Positions 24,084 to 33,217 of a stretch of 64,000 nucleotides of DNA are shown here, in pieces. The stretch is from positions 20,897 through 84,896 of the forward strand of contig URPR01000003.1 of NCBI GenBank assembly GCA_900549775.1, written 5' to 3'. The stretch is from an uncultured Oscillospiraceae bacterium. GTDB taxonomy: Bacteria > Bacillota > Clostridia > Oscillospirales > Acutalibacteraceae. The position numbers and the translations under genes are program-made. The notes beneath the pieces were generated by a model. The model was not told the origin of the DNA. It saw only the letters and a list, made by a program, of their open reading frames with translations, and did no database searches. Position 1 is the stretch's first letter. Each line of letters begins with the position of its first letter.

Positions 24084-27000
24084 ATGGATTTTATTCTTAA
24101 AAAAATAGGCGAACTCCCTGAGTTTAAAGAACTTATACAAAGCATAGAAAATCACTCTCTACCCGTCAGTCTGACGGGTCTTTCTGATATTCATAAAGCA
24201 AGTTTCATAAATGCACTATCTTTAAAATTGAGTTGCCCTAGTTTGATTTTAGTTCCAAATGAAGCATCTATGCAAAATTTATTTGAATGTTTGAAACCAT
24301 TCGGCAGACGAATATTCTGTTATCCTAGCAGAGATTTCGCGTTTTATGACATTGAAGGAAAATCCTCAGAATATGAACATGAAAGGTTAAACGCACTTGT
24401 CAGCATTGAAAAAGGTTTAGCGGATATAGTTATCGCACCCATAGACGCCGCTCTACAACACACCGTTCCTGTAAATGTTTTAAATGATAATTTAATTACT
24501 TTATCTGAAACACAGGTCCTTCCCATTGATAATATCGTAGACAGTCTAATTTCCTGCGGGTATGAAAAAAGTCATGAGGTAGAAGGCCCTGGACAAATTT
24601 CTCAAAGAGGCTGCATTTTAGATGTTTTTCCCGTAGGTTCCGCATTTCCTGTAAGAGTTGAATATTGGGGTGATGAAATTGATTCTATATCTCAATTTGA
24701 TCCTTACTCACAGCGCCGCTTAAAGTCCATAAAGCATGTGCTTATCCCTCAAGCTAAAGAAGTTATTATTAAAGACACCAAAAAGCTTATTTGTGACATT
24801 GATAAAATCGTAGAAAAATTAGCATCCAGAAAAGTCCCTTCAAAAGCAGTTGAAACATTAGAACACGAAAAAGAGCTTCTTATTTCTTCCTGCAAGTTAC
24901 CAATGTCTGATAAGTTTATAAATTTATTATATGAGAAAACCACATTGTTTGATTACTTTAAAGATTCTGCAATATTTATAGATGAATCCATAAAGATTTT
25001 AGATAGGCTTAAAGGTACATCGTGGCAGCAAAATAAAGATATTAAAAGTTTTATCGAAGATGGCATACTCTGCACTGAACTTGGAACATTTAACGAAGAT
25101 GAATGCTTTTTTAAAAACAGTTTAAATAATAAAAAAGTTGTTTACTTAGACGCATTTCCTCACAACAGTTATCCTACCGCCCCACATAAGACCTTAAGCG
25201 TATCAGCAAATACTTTGCCGCCTTTATCAGGTACGTTGTCAAACCTTCAGGAAAACTTAAAAGAAAAAGTAGAAAATAAATCGGCTGTCGTTATCTTAGC
25301 AGGTAACGACAAAACCGCTGTTTCTATAAGCGATGATCTAAACAAAATAGGCATATCAAGCGAGTATAAAGTCAATATAGATTCTGTACAAGACGGCAAA
25401 ATCTATATCACTTCGGGCCATTTAACCAAGGGATTTGAATACCCTTATATTAATTTTTCTGTTTTTACGTTAGGTGTACAAGATTTCAAAAAAAGTAAAA
25501 CTTCTAAAAAAAAGAAAAATACCAAAAAACTTTACAGCTTGGCAGATATAAATATTGGCGATTACGTTGTGCATTCTTTGCATGGCATAGGTATTTTTAA
25601 AGGCATTCATAAAGTTAAAGTTCAAAATATTGAAAAAGATTACATCAAAATTGAATACGCAAAAAAAGATACGCTGTATGTCCCCGTTACGCAGCTTGAT
25701 ATGGTGGACAAATATATTGGTCCTAAGGAAAACATTAATGTGAAATTAAATCGACTCGGGTCAAACGACTGGCAAAACTCTAAAAATAAGGTGAAGCTCG
25801 CTGCTAAAAGTATTGCTAAAGAGCTTATAAAACTATACTCCGAAAGGATGAACACAAAAGGTTACGCTTTCAGCGAAGACAACGAACTGCAACATGACTT
25901 TGATGCACATTTTGAATATGAGGAAACTGAGGATCAGTTGAAATGCATAGAAGAAGTAAAAAAAGATATGCAGAGTCCTCATCCTATGGACAGGTTGCTT
26001 TGCGGAGACGTAGGTTTTGGTAAAACTGAGGTCGCCCTACGAGCAGCCTTTAAGTGCGTTGCCGATTCTAAACAATGCGCTATACTGGTACCTACTACCA
26101 TTTTAGCTTGGCAACATTATCAAAACATTGTAAAAAGGTTCGATAATTTCCCTGTTAGAATTTCTTTATTATCTAGATTCAAGACGCCTAAACAGCAAAA
26201 AGAAATTTTAAAAAAGCTAAAAAACGGCGAAATAGACATAATAGTTGGAACACACAGACTTGTGCAAGATGATGTAAAGTTTAGAGACTTGGGTCTTGCT
26301 ATAATCGACGAAGAACAAAGATTTGGAGTTAAACAAAAGGAAAAATTTAAAACTTTGGCCAAAAATATAGATGTTCTAACCCTTTCTGCAACACCTATCC
26401 CTAGAACCTTAAATATGGCTATGTCAGGCATCAGAGACATGTCTACACTGGAAGAGTCTCCACAAAATCGGCACCCTGTGCAAACTTACGTACTAGAGCA
26501 CGATCAAGCCGTTATAAATGAAGCCATCCGCAGAGAATTAAGAAGGAATGGACAGGTTTATTACTTATACAACAATGTCGAAAATATTTCGTTATTTGCA
26601 AATAAACTTCAATTGCAGATACCAGAAGCTAAAATAGCAATAGGGCACGGAAAAATGACGCAAGCTGAACTTTCAGAAGTGTGGGAAAAAGTTATGAACC
26701 ATGAAGTGGACGTGCTAGTTTGTACAACCATAATAGAAACTGGCGTCGACATTCTTAATGTCAACACATTAATAATAGAAAATGCCGATAGGTTCGGACT
26801 TTCGCAATTGCATCAGATCAGAGGACGTGTGGGAAGATCAACTAAAAGAGCCTATGCTTACTTTACGTTTAAGAAAAATAAAGTCTTAACGGAAATCTCT
26901 CAAAAGCGTTTAGAAGCTATAAGAGAGTTCACTCAATTTGGTTCTGGGTTCAAAATAGCCATGAGAGATCTTGAACTAAGAGGTGCCGGAAATATACTTT

Positions 27001-27521
27001 CGGGCCAACAGCACGGTCATATAGCTGATGTAGGCTACGATATGTATTTAAAGTTGCTGGGAGAAGCTATAAATGAAGAAAAAGGAATAAAAACAGAAAA
27101 CGAAAGCTTTGAGTGTGCTGTAGATGTTCAAATTCCGGCGTTTATCCCCGAAAAATATATAAGTAACGTGAACCAGAGAATAGATATTTATAGAAAAATA
27201 TCTGACATTCGCTCAGAGGAAGACGCAAGCGACGTTACCGACGAATTAATCGATAGGTTTTCTTCTCCTCCCAGGCCTGTCCTAAATTTAATAGATATCG
27301 CTTTAATCCGCAGTAAAGCCTCAAAGTGTAAAATCTCTGAAATTAAACAGCAAGGGAACAAGATTACGCTGTTTGGAGAAAGTATCGATAAGACTTTCAT
27401 TGACGACCTCTTAATGAAGTTCAAAAACGTCAAACTAAAAAATAAGCCTAAGTCTCACATCATCCTAGATGCAGACTCAGGCGAATCACTAATCAAGATT
27501 TTAAAGAATATTTTAAGATAA
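24084..27521 (+). CDS. mfd: Transcription-repair coupling factor Mfd
   Basis: Protein of 1145 aa from the ATG at 24084 (MDFILKKIGELPEF), with CAAGGAGAT upstream; an in-frame start at 24051 would overlap pth. The N-terminal UvrB-like domains contain FYDIEGKSSEYEHERL and QRGCILDVFPVG. The RNA-polymerase interaction domain starts near residue 480 (YSLADINIGDYVVHSLHGIGIF). The SF2 translocase has Walker A CGDVGFGKTEVA, DEEQ box IIDEEQRFGV, TLSATPIPRTL and DRFGLSQLHQIRGRVGRS. It removes stalled RNA polymerase and recruits UvrA. Its stop is one base from the stop of the convergent amidohydrolase gene. Confidence 0.98.
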   Translation: MDFILKKIGELPEFKELIQSIENHSLPVSLTGLSDIHKASFINALSLKLSCPSLILVPNEASMQNLFECLKPFGRRIFCYPSRDFAFYDIEGKSSEYEHERLNALVSIEKGLADIVIAPIDAALQHTVPVNVLNDNLITLSETQVLPIDNIVDSLISCGYEKSHEVEGPGQISQRGCILDVFPVGSAFPVRVEYWGDEIDSISQFDPYSQRRLKSIKHVLIPQAKEVIIKDTKKLICDIDKIVEKLASRKVPSKAVETLEHEKELLISSCKLPMSDKFINLLYEKTTLFDYFKDSAIFIDESIKILDRLKGTSWQQNKDIKSFIEDGILCTELGTFNEDECFFKNSLNNKKVVYLDAFPHNSYPTAPHKTLSVSANTLPPLSGTLSNLQENLKEKVENKSAVVILAGNDKTAVSISDDLNKIGISSEYKVNIDSVQDGKIYITSGHLTKGFEYPYINFSVFTLGVQDFKKSKTSKKKKNTKKLYSLADINIGDYVVHSLHGIGIFKGIHKVKVQNIEKDYIKIEYAKKDTLYVPVTQLDMVDKYIGPKENINVKLNRLGSNDWQNSKNKVKLAAKSIAKELIKLYSERMNTKGYAFSEDNELQHDFDAHFEYEETEDQLKCIEEVKKDMQSPHPMDRLLCGDVGFGKTEVALRAAFKCVADSKQCAILVPTTILAWQHYQNIVKRFDNFPVRISLLSRFKTPKQQKEILKKLKNGEIDIIVGTHRLVQDDVKFRDLGLAIIDEEQRFGVKQKEKFKTLAKNIDVLTLSATPIPRTLNMAMSGIRDMSTLEESPQNRHPVQTYVLEHDQAVINEAIRRELRRNGQVYYLYNNVENISLFANKLQLQIPEAKIAIGHGKMTQAELSEVWEKVMNHEVDVLVCTTIIETGVDILNVNTLIIENADRFGLSQLHQIRGRVGRSTKRAYAYFTFKKNKVLTEISQKRLEAIREFTQFGSGFKIAMRDLELRGAGNILSGQQHGHIADVGYDMYLKLLGEAINEEKGIKTENESFECAVDVQIPAFIPEKYISNVNQRIDIYRKISDIRSEEDASDVTDELIDRFSSPPRPVLNLIDIALIRSKASKCKISEIKQQGNKITLFGESIDKTFIDDLLMKFKNVKLKNKPKSHIILDADSGESLIKILKNILR

Positions 27522-27522
27522 A

Positions 27523-28683
27523 TTATTTTTCACAAATCAAATTTCCATCTATAAACACCATTTCTGGCTCCGACAAAATATCTAGTGGGTCAGTTGAAAA
27601 CACCGCAAGGTCAGCGTCTTTTCCCACTTTTATCGAACCAACTCTTTCATCTATCTTGCACACTTTTGCAGCATTAATAGTAATAGCCTTTAAAGCCTCT
27701 TCCCTGCTTAGACCGCCTTTTACCGCAAGTGCTGCGCACAAGCGTAAGTATTGTATGGGCGTTTCCGGGTGATCTGTAATTATTCCAAACAAAATATCCG
27801 GTGATAAAATTTTAGGCGATTTTATGCTTAAGTTTATAAGCTCCGGTTTAGATTTATCGGAAAAGTTTGGTCCCAGCAAAACTCTTGCTTTTTCTTTTTT
27901 TAATTCTTCTTTAATTAAATGAGCTTCTGTAGCGTGAACTATCACATAATCCAAGTCAAATTCCTTACAAATTCTAATAGCAGTGAAAATGTCATCGGCT
28001 CTATGAGCGTGAAAATGAGCTGAAGCTTTCTTTTCAAACAAGGGTATCAGCGCTTCACACTTTAAGTCAAATTCCGGCACATCATCTATACTTTTATTCT
28101 TTTTGGCTCGTATTTTCGATAAATAATATTTCTTCGCTTTATACAGCTGTTCCCTTATAAGCGCAGCTGTAGCCATTCTTGTCATAGGCATTTGTTCCTT
28201 GTCGCTGTAAACCGCTTTTGGATTTTCGCCCAGCGCAAACTTCATCGCAACGGGTGACTTTATTATCATATCATCTATTCTTTTTCCGTAAGTTTTTACT
28301 GCTATTATCTCGCCTCCTATGGCATTTGCACTACCAGGGCCTGTTAAAACCGTGGTCACGCCAGACTTATATGCATCTTTAAAGCATTCATCCATTGGGT
28401 TTGCAGCGTCTATTGCCCGCAAATGAGGCGTTATTGGGTCATTTTCTTCGTTGCCATCGTCCCCTTCAAAAGTAAGCCCATTTTCAAACATGCCCAAATG
28501 TGTATGAGCATCTACAAAACCAGGGTATACGCTTTTTCCATGCAAATCTATTGTTTTTTCATCTTTTAATTTTAAAGCATTCATCTCACCAAGTGACGCT
28601 ATTTTTCCATTTTTAATTTCTATAAATCCATTTTCTACACTTTGGCTTTCCATAGTAAAAATCTTCGCATTTATTATAAGCAT
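27523..28683 (-). CDS. Metal-dependent amidohydrolase, imidazolonepropionase-like
   Basis: Protein of 386 aa, ATG after AGGAGAG. The fold follows the amidohydrolase superfamily: an N-terminal composite beta domain (KIFTMESQSVENGFIEIKNG), the metal motif GFVDAHTHLG, a downstream metal His in SAHFHAHRADDI and VIVHATEAH, a conserved catalytic Asp in ITDHPETP and the terminal VGSIKVGKDADLAVFSTDPL. This is close to HutI/YtcJ-like amidohydrolases of unknown substrate common in Clostridia. It is its own unit, separated from the S1 gene by a terminator at 28712, and ends tail-to-tail with mfd. Confidence 0.85.
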   Translation of the reverse strand: MLIINAKIFTMESQSVENGFIEIKNGKIASLGEMNALKLKDEKTIDLHGKSVYPGFVDAHTHLGMFENGLTFEGDDGNEENDPITPHLRAIDAANPMDECFKDAYKSGVTTVLTGPGSANAIGGEIIAVKTYGKRIDDMIIKSPVAMKFALGENPKAVYSDKEQMPMTRMATAALIREQLYKAKKYYLSKIRAKKNKSIDDVPEFDLKCEALIPLFEKKASAHFHAHRADDIFTAIRICKEFDLDYVIVHATEAHLIKEELKKEKARVLLGPNFSDKSKPELINLSIKSPKILSPDILFGIITDHPETPIQYLRLCAALAVKGGLSREEALKAITINAAKVCKIDERVGSIKVGKDADLAVFSTDPLDILSEPEMVFIDGNLICEK

Positions 28684-28711
28684 TTTTTCTCTCCTAAAAG
28701 CAAATTATAGC

Positions 28712-28745
28712 AAAAATGCCCAGACTAAAATCTAGGCAATTTTTT
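28712..28745 (-). terminator. Terminator after the S1-domain gene
   Basis: On the minus strand AAAAATTGCCTAGA, loop, TCTGGGCATTTTTG: a 7-bp G-C-containing stem with one T-G pair plus flanking A/T pairs and a T-run. It ends the dacF-rluB-divIC-S1 unit. Confidence 0.7.
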
Positions 28746-29187
28746 ACTTTGACACTCTTCTCCTTGAATATCCACCACGTTTTGATTCCGTGGCTCTTTT
28801 CAAGTCAGACATTTTTTCTTCACTCGCTGCTTTAAACATAGATAACATATCTTCAAAGCTTGCCTTTTGAACAGGCTTTTTTAAAGTTCTTCTGTCAAAA
28901 CTTTCCGGTCTAAATTTCCTTGAGGATTTATCCGGTTCTTTCTTAGCACTATCATTTTCGGCTTTCCTTATAGAAAGACCTATCTCTCCTTTGTCGGAAA
29001 TTTTAACAACCTTCGCCTTTACAACTTGTCCTTTTTTTAAATATTCATTTATATCTTTTACATAGTCCCTCGATACCTCAGAAATATGTACCATCCCGGT
29101 TTTGCCTTCGTCCAGCTCCACAAACGCACCAAAATTTGTTATACCTTTAACCTTGCCCTCAACAATAGCTCCTACCTCAAATTGCAT
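28744..29187 (-). CDS. S1 RNA-binding domain protein (YabR-like)
   Basis: Protein of 147 aa, ATG after AAGGGGG. An N-terminal S1 domain (about residues 1-72) reads VGAIVEGKVKGITNFGAFVEL, GMVHISEVSRDYVKDI and VKVISDKGEIGLSIRKA. The C-terminal half is a basic, disordered tail ending in GGYSRRRVSK. Such YabR/GSP13-type proteins associate with ribosomes or RNA. It lies just after the divIC-like gene, as yabR follows divIC in Bacillus. Confidence 0.88.
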   Translation of the reverse strand: MQFEVGAIVEGKVKGITNFGAFVELDEGKTGMVHISEVSRDYVKDINEYLKKGQVVKAKVVKISDKGEIGLSIRKAENDSAKKEPDKSSRKFRPESFDRRTLKKPVQKASFEDMLSMFKAASEEKMSDLKRATESKRGGYSRRRVSK

Positions 29188-29209
29188 AAAAAAACAAAAT
29201 CCCCCTTAA

Positions 29210-29497
29210 TTAATTTCCCGAAACATTAATGAATACTCTTTCGCCTTTTTTGGATAAATCTAAATTTTCTCTCGCAACGCGTTCTATATCATCTTTATTG
29301 CCTCCAAAATCACGCAGCTTACTGTTTGCCATCTCTTGGCTTTGTAGCTTTTCCGTCAACTGCTCAAGCTTTCTTTTTTTATCGTTTATTTGCAACTGCT
29401 GATTAAACAGCATAAAAACAAAATAAAATATAATCGCAACTACTGATAGCTTAAATACCAGCGGCAATAACTTTACTTTCTTTTTTAAAAGTTTCAT
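29210..29497 (-). CDS. Septum-formation initiator family protein (FtsB/DivIC-like)
   Basis: Protein of 95 aa, ATG after AAGGAGAGCC. A short basic N-terminus, one membrane helix (about residues 12-33, PLVFKLSVVAIIFYFVFMLF), a coiled coil (about 34-62) and the C-terminal DDIERVARENLDLSKKGERVFI motif, which is typical of DivIC/FtsB. It is a divisome component linking FtsL-type proteins to septal peptidoglycan synthesis. Position between rluB and the S1 gene matches the Firmicute divIC-yabR order. Confidence 0.88.
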   Translation of the reverse strand: MKLLKKKVKLLPLVFKLSVVAIIFYFVFMLFNQQLQINDKKRKLEQLTEKLQSQEMANSKLRDFGGNKDDIERVARENLDLSKKGERVFINVSGN

Positions 29498-29575
29498 ACG
29501 GCTCTCCTTCGCTAAATCACAATACTCCTTATTATAATCGCTTTAAGTTCTTTTTTCAAGTCATTTTTTCCAATA

Positions 29576-30307
29576 TTATACTTTAAATAAAGAGTTGATT
29601 TCTTCGCTTGTAAGCTCACGCCATTTGCCAATTTTTAGCATACCTAACTTTACCTGACCAATTGAAACTCTTTTTAATCTTGCAACTTCCAGGCCAGCGC
29701 CTTCGCATAGCCTTCTAATCTGTCTGTTTTTGCCTTCTTTCAAAACTATCTCTAAAACAGATCTATCTTTAAAATGCTCTAAAACTTCTACTTTTGCCGG
29801 CAACGTCATTTTTCCATCTATATTTATCGAGGCGCTTAACTTGTTTAGTTGCTCTTCGTTTATTCTAGGCCGAACCGTCACCCTGTATCTTTTTTCAATA
29901 TGCCTAGATGGATGCATTACACCATTTGCAAACTCTCCGTCATTCGTCATAAGTAATGCACCCTCCGAGTCTTTGTCAAGTCTCCCTACAGGGTAAACCC
30001 GCACATCGATATCCTTTACTAAATCAGCAACACATTTTCTGTTTCTCTCATCACTCATGGTCGACAAGAAACCTCTAGGTTTATTAAGCAAAACATAATA
30101 TTTCTTATTCTTATTAAAGCTTACCTTATGACCGTCTATTTTGATCTCATCATCTTTGCAGGCTTTGTCCCCCAGCTCTGCCCTTTTCCCGTTTAAAGTA
30201 ACCTTCCTTGCAACAATCATATCTTCAGCTTTTCTCCTAGACATAATGCCACACTGCGATAATAGTTTCTGTATTCTAATTTTCTCTATATCTTTTTTAT
30301 TAGACAT
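29576..30307 (-). CDS. rluB: rRNA pseudouridine synthase, RluB/RsuA family
   Basis: Protein of 243 aa. An N-terminal S4 domain (IRIQKLLSQCGIMSRRKAEDMI) precedes the catalytic domain with KPRGFLSTMSDE, the active-site Asp in VYPVGRLDKDSEGALLMTNDG and KEGKNRQIRRLCEGAGLEV. It modifies 23S rRNA (or 16S rRNA for the RsuA type). It lies 5 bp after dacF in one operon. Confidence 0.92.
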   Translation of the reverse strand: MSNKKDIEKIRIQKLLSQCGIMSRRKAEDMIVARKVTLNGKRAELGDKACKDDEIKIDGHKVSFNKNKKYYVLLNKPRGFLSTMSDERNRKCVADLVKDIDVRVYPVGRLDKDSEGALLMTNDGEFANGVMHPSRHIEKRYRVTVRPRINEEQLNKLSASINIDGKMTLPAKVEVLEHFKDRSVLEIVLKEGKNRQIRRLCEGAGLEVARLKRVSIGQVKLGMLKIGKWRELTSEEINSLFKV

Positions 30308-30312
30308 CCCAA

Positions 30313-31476
30313 TTAATCCTTCATATTATTTTTGAACCCATTCTTTAAAAACTTAAAAAATCGTTTCACTATGTTTTCTTTTTTACCTACAGCAGAAACA
30401 CTGTTCTTTGCCACTAGTTCATTTGTTCCTATCACTTTGCCGTTTAAGCTATATTCAATCTTGCCAACTACTTGACCTTCCTGCACAGGTCCATAAACAA
30501 ATTGAGGAACACTTATGGTTTTTGTGATACTGTCTTTTTGAAATCTCTCAATTACAACCCTTAAAGGTTTTTTTACCGTCAAAGATAAGCTATCACAATC
30601 GCCACCTGTAACCGGAACTTTTATATCTTCATTTTCTTCTAAGTCAAGCGCTTGCATCTTAGCAAAGCCATAATCTAAAAGTTTTTCGTGGTCGTTCCAG
30701 TCATCCCCTGCGTTCAAAGTTACCGCTATGAGTCTCAATTTATCTCTCTGCGCACAAGTCACTAAACACCTGCCAGATTTTTTGGTAAAACCCGTCTTTA
30801 TCCCCAAACATCCTGAGTACCTTTTAAGCATCCTGTTTTCATTGTAATAGCATCTATTTTCGTTAGTGTCCCTAAAAAACACTTCCGATTTTTTGCTAGA
30901 AGCAATATTGTAAAACGACTCATTCTCCATAGCATAAGCACCTAAAAGTGCCATATCATACGCTGTAGAATAATGGTCATCATCGTCTAAGCCCGAGGGT
31001 GTAACAAAATGTGTATCCTTCATGCCTATTTGAGCGGCTTTATCGTTCATCATATCCGCAAAAAGTTCAGTGGAGCCCGCCACTGCTATTGCCGCTGAGT
31101 TTGCTGCATCGTTCCCTGAAACCGTAAGCATTCCCTTCGCAAGAGCAGAAAGTGGTAAAACATTCCCGACCTTTAAGTACATTGACGAACCTTCAACAGG
31201 TACCATCTTGTCGGTTATCGTCACATCTTTATCATCAGCTGAAGCTGCCTCCAAAGTCAAAAGAGCAGTCATTATCTTAGTGGTGCTGGCCATTGGTCTT
31301 TTTACAAAAGCATTTTTTTCAAAAACTATATGGCTATTCTCGGCGCAAATAAGCACACTCGATTCAGCTGATACCTCTGGCGCTTCCATCGCATGTAAAG
31401 TTAAATTGTAAAAGTGAGATAAAAATGAAAAAATTACGATACCCGATATCATTTTTTTTAAAAGTTTTCCTGTCAA
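30313..31476 (-). CDS. D-alanyl-D-alanine carboxypeptidase (DacF/PBP5-like, family S11)
   Basis: Protein of 387 aa, TTG start at 31476 with GGAGG ten nt upstream. A signal peptide at about residues 1-30 is followed by the penicillin-binding motifs SxxK in MASTTKIMTALL, SxN in VSGNDAANS and KTG in LGIKTGFTKKSG. The C-terminal PBP5-C-like domain is present, but the end (FFKFLKNGFKNNMKD) is a basic amphipathic helix that probably anchors it to the membrane. It trims the terminal D-Ala of peptidoglycan stem peptides. Similar genes in Clostridia act in growth or in spore cortex formation. Confidence 0.93.
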   Translation of the reverse strand: MTGKLLKKMISGIVIFSFLSHFYNLTLHAMEAPEVSAESSVLICAENSHIVFEKNAFVKRPMASTTKIMTALLTLEAASADDKDVTITDKMVPVEGSSMYLKVGNVLPLSALAKGMLTVSGNDAANSAAIAVAGSTELFADMMNDKAAQIGMKDTHFVTPSGLDDDDHYSTAYDMALLGAYAMENESFYNIASSKKSEVFFRDTNENRCYYNENRMLKRYSGCLGIKTGFTKKSGRCLVTCAQRDKLRLIAVTLNAGDDWNDHEKLLDYGFAKMQALDLEENEDIKVPVTGGDCDSLSLTVKKPLRVVIERFQKDSITKTISVPQFVYGPVQEGQVVGKIEYSLNGKVIGTNELVAKNSVSAVGKKENIVKRFFKFLKNGFKNNMKD

Positions 31477-31579
31477 GCAATACTCGCCTCCATAAAAATC
31501 TTAATAAATTTTTATGCTGAAAACTTTCACTTTATCTCATCTAAAATTTAATGGTACATCAGCTGTAATTAATAACACT

Positions 31580-31942
31580 TTACGTTTTTTCTATATTCTT
31601 AGTTGCAACTAAGTTTACACCTGTATTTAAAATATTTTCAACAACAATATCTCCCACTTTTACAGGTGCCTTTACTACTGTTTTATTGATAACTTTCATA
31701 CATTCAAAATTCAAGCCTTTGCTTATGGGGCTGCTCGTTTTTACCGGCAATAACTTCTCACGTCCATTTTCAACTTTTACCGTAGACGTAATCATCCTTA
31801 CAGGGTTAGTCGCTTCAGATATTCCGTACGCTTCTCCCCTCTTGCAGCTGTTTCCGCTAACTGTATTGTTTTCTACATCCACTTTCAAATGACAGCCCAA
31901 TGGGCACGAAGTACAAATTATATTTTTAATTTTTTCATCCAT
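31580..31942 (-). CDS. DUF1667 Cys-rich protein of the glycerol-3-phosphate oxidation operon
   Basis: Protein of about 120 aa from the ATG at 31942 (MDEKIKNIICTSCPLGCHL), SD GGAGG 12 nt upstream inside the end of the preceding gene; an ATG at 31954 abuts that SD. The CTSCPLGC motif plus a later Cys in SGNSCKRGEAYG suggests an iron-sulfur or metal site near residues 10-35. DUF1667 proteins are usually encoded with a GlpA-like and a second FAD oxidoreductase, as here, and probably form the third subunit of an anaerobic glycerol-3-phosphate dehydrogenase. Confidence 0.85.
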   Translation of the reverse strand: MDEKIKNIICTSCPLGCHLKVDVENNTVSGNSCKRGEAYGISEATNPVRMITSTVKVENGREKLLPVKTSSPISKGLNFECMKVINKTVVKAPVKVGDIVVENILNTGVNLVATKNIEKT

Positions 31943-31946
31943 TAAG

Positions 31947-33206
31947 CTATTCATCCTCCAAACTTATTTCTATTTCGCCACTTGCGTTCTCTAACTGCTT
32001 CTTACTTAACAAAACTCGCTGCATTTCCGCTGGAACTAAATGCGCCTTTTTAAATCTTCCCAAGATTTCACCGTCAGATCTCGCTACTAAAAATTTATTT
32101 TTATACACATTGTTAACCCTTAAAAATATATTAAGGTTGTCGTCAACCGCTTCTACTTCAACTTTTTGCGGCACCGTATAGCTTACCCCGTTACCATTTT
32201 TTATTTGTATAAAGTTTTTATTATTAAGTTTTCCCGATAAAAATTTGTAAACTGCTCTTCCCGCTCTTTTTGCTTCTTCAACTGCAAAATCCACCAAATC
32301 ATGGACATGCACTACATTTCCACACGCGAATATTCCAGGAACGTTAGTTTGCATGCTTTCGCTAACTACAAGTCCGTTGGTTCTATAGTCTTTCTGTATA
32401 CCTGAACTTAGTGCCACATCGTTTTCCGGTATAAGCCCAACTGACAATATCAAAGTATCCACGTCAAATTCTATCTCAGTGCCTTTTATAGGCCTTTTGT
32501 TTTCATCAACTTTAGCTATCACAACTTTTTCTAACCGCTTATCGCCAACAATATTAACAACCGTGTGGGAAAGATAAAGAGGTATATTGTAATCCTCAAG
32601 GCACTGGACAATGTTTCTCGTCAAGCCATTAGAGTACGGCATCAGTTCAACTACTGCTTTAACTTCTGCCCCCTCCAATGTTAACCGCCTTGCCATGATA
32701 AGACCAATATCTCCCGAGCCTAAAATCAATACTTTTTTGCCGGGCATATAGCCTTCTATATTTACAAATCTTTGAGCCGTCCCCGCAGTAAAAATTCCCG
32801 AAGGTCTGTCTCCCGGTATATTTATTGCGCCCCTAGTTCTTTCCCTACATCCCGTTGACAAAATTATCGCTTTCGCACTGATTTCCATAAACCCATCCGT
32901 GCTATTAACAGCACATACTGTTTTACTTTCATCCACGCTCAAAACCATCGTGCTTAACTTCACTTCAATGCCACATTGTTTAACTAAATCAATAAATCGT
33001 GCTGAATATTCAGGTCCTGTAAGTTCCTCTTTAAAAGTGTGAAGCCCAAACCCAGAGTGGATGCACTGGTTCAATATTCCGCCAGGTTCACAGTCTCTTT
33101 CAAGGACTAATATATTTTTCACACCACAGCTGTAAGCTTCTGCCGCAGCCGCAAGACCCGCCGGACCTGCTCCAATAACTATTAAATCGTATGATAACTT
33201 TTCCAT
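31947..33206 (-). CDS. FAD/NAD(P)-dependent oxidoreductase, partner of GlpA-like dehydrogenase
   Basis: Protein of 419 aa, ATG after AAGGAGGCC. Two Rossmann sites are seen: LIVIGAGPAGLAAAAEAYSCG for FAD and VLILGSGDIGLIMARRL for NAD(P). CEPGGILNQCIHSGFG follows the first, and the third signature is VPGIFACGNVVHVHDLVDFA. This is the pyridine nucleotide-disulfide oxidoreductase type found as the second subunit (GlpB-like role) in Firmicute glycerol-3-phosphate dehydrogenase operons. It probably passes electrons from the GlpA-like enzyme to NAD or a quinone-independent carrier. Confidence 0.88.
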   Translation of the reverse strand: MEKLSYDLIVIGAGPAGLAAAAEAYSCGVKNILVLERDCEPGGILNQCIHSGFGLHTFKEELTGPEYSARFIDLVKQCGIEVKLSTMVLSVDESKTVCAVNSTDGFMEISAKAIILSTGCRERTRGAINIPGDRPSGIFTAGTAQRFVNIEGYMPGKKVLILGSGDIGLIMARRLTLEGAEVKAVVELMPYSNGLTRNIVQCLEDYNIPLYLSHTVVNIVGDKRLEKVVIAKVDENKRPIKGTEIEFDVDTLILSVGLIPENDVALSSGIQKDYRTNGLVVSESMQTNVPGIFACGNVVHVHDLVDFAVEEAKRAGRAVYKFLSGKLNNKNFIQIKNGNGVSYTVPQKVEVEAVDDNLNIFLRVNNVYKNKFLVARSDGEILGRFKKAHLVPAEMQRVLLSKKQLENASGEIEISLEDE

Positions 33207-33217
33207 AAAAGGCCTCC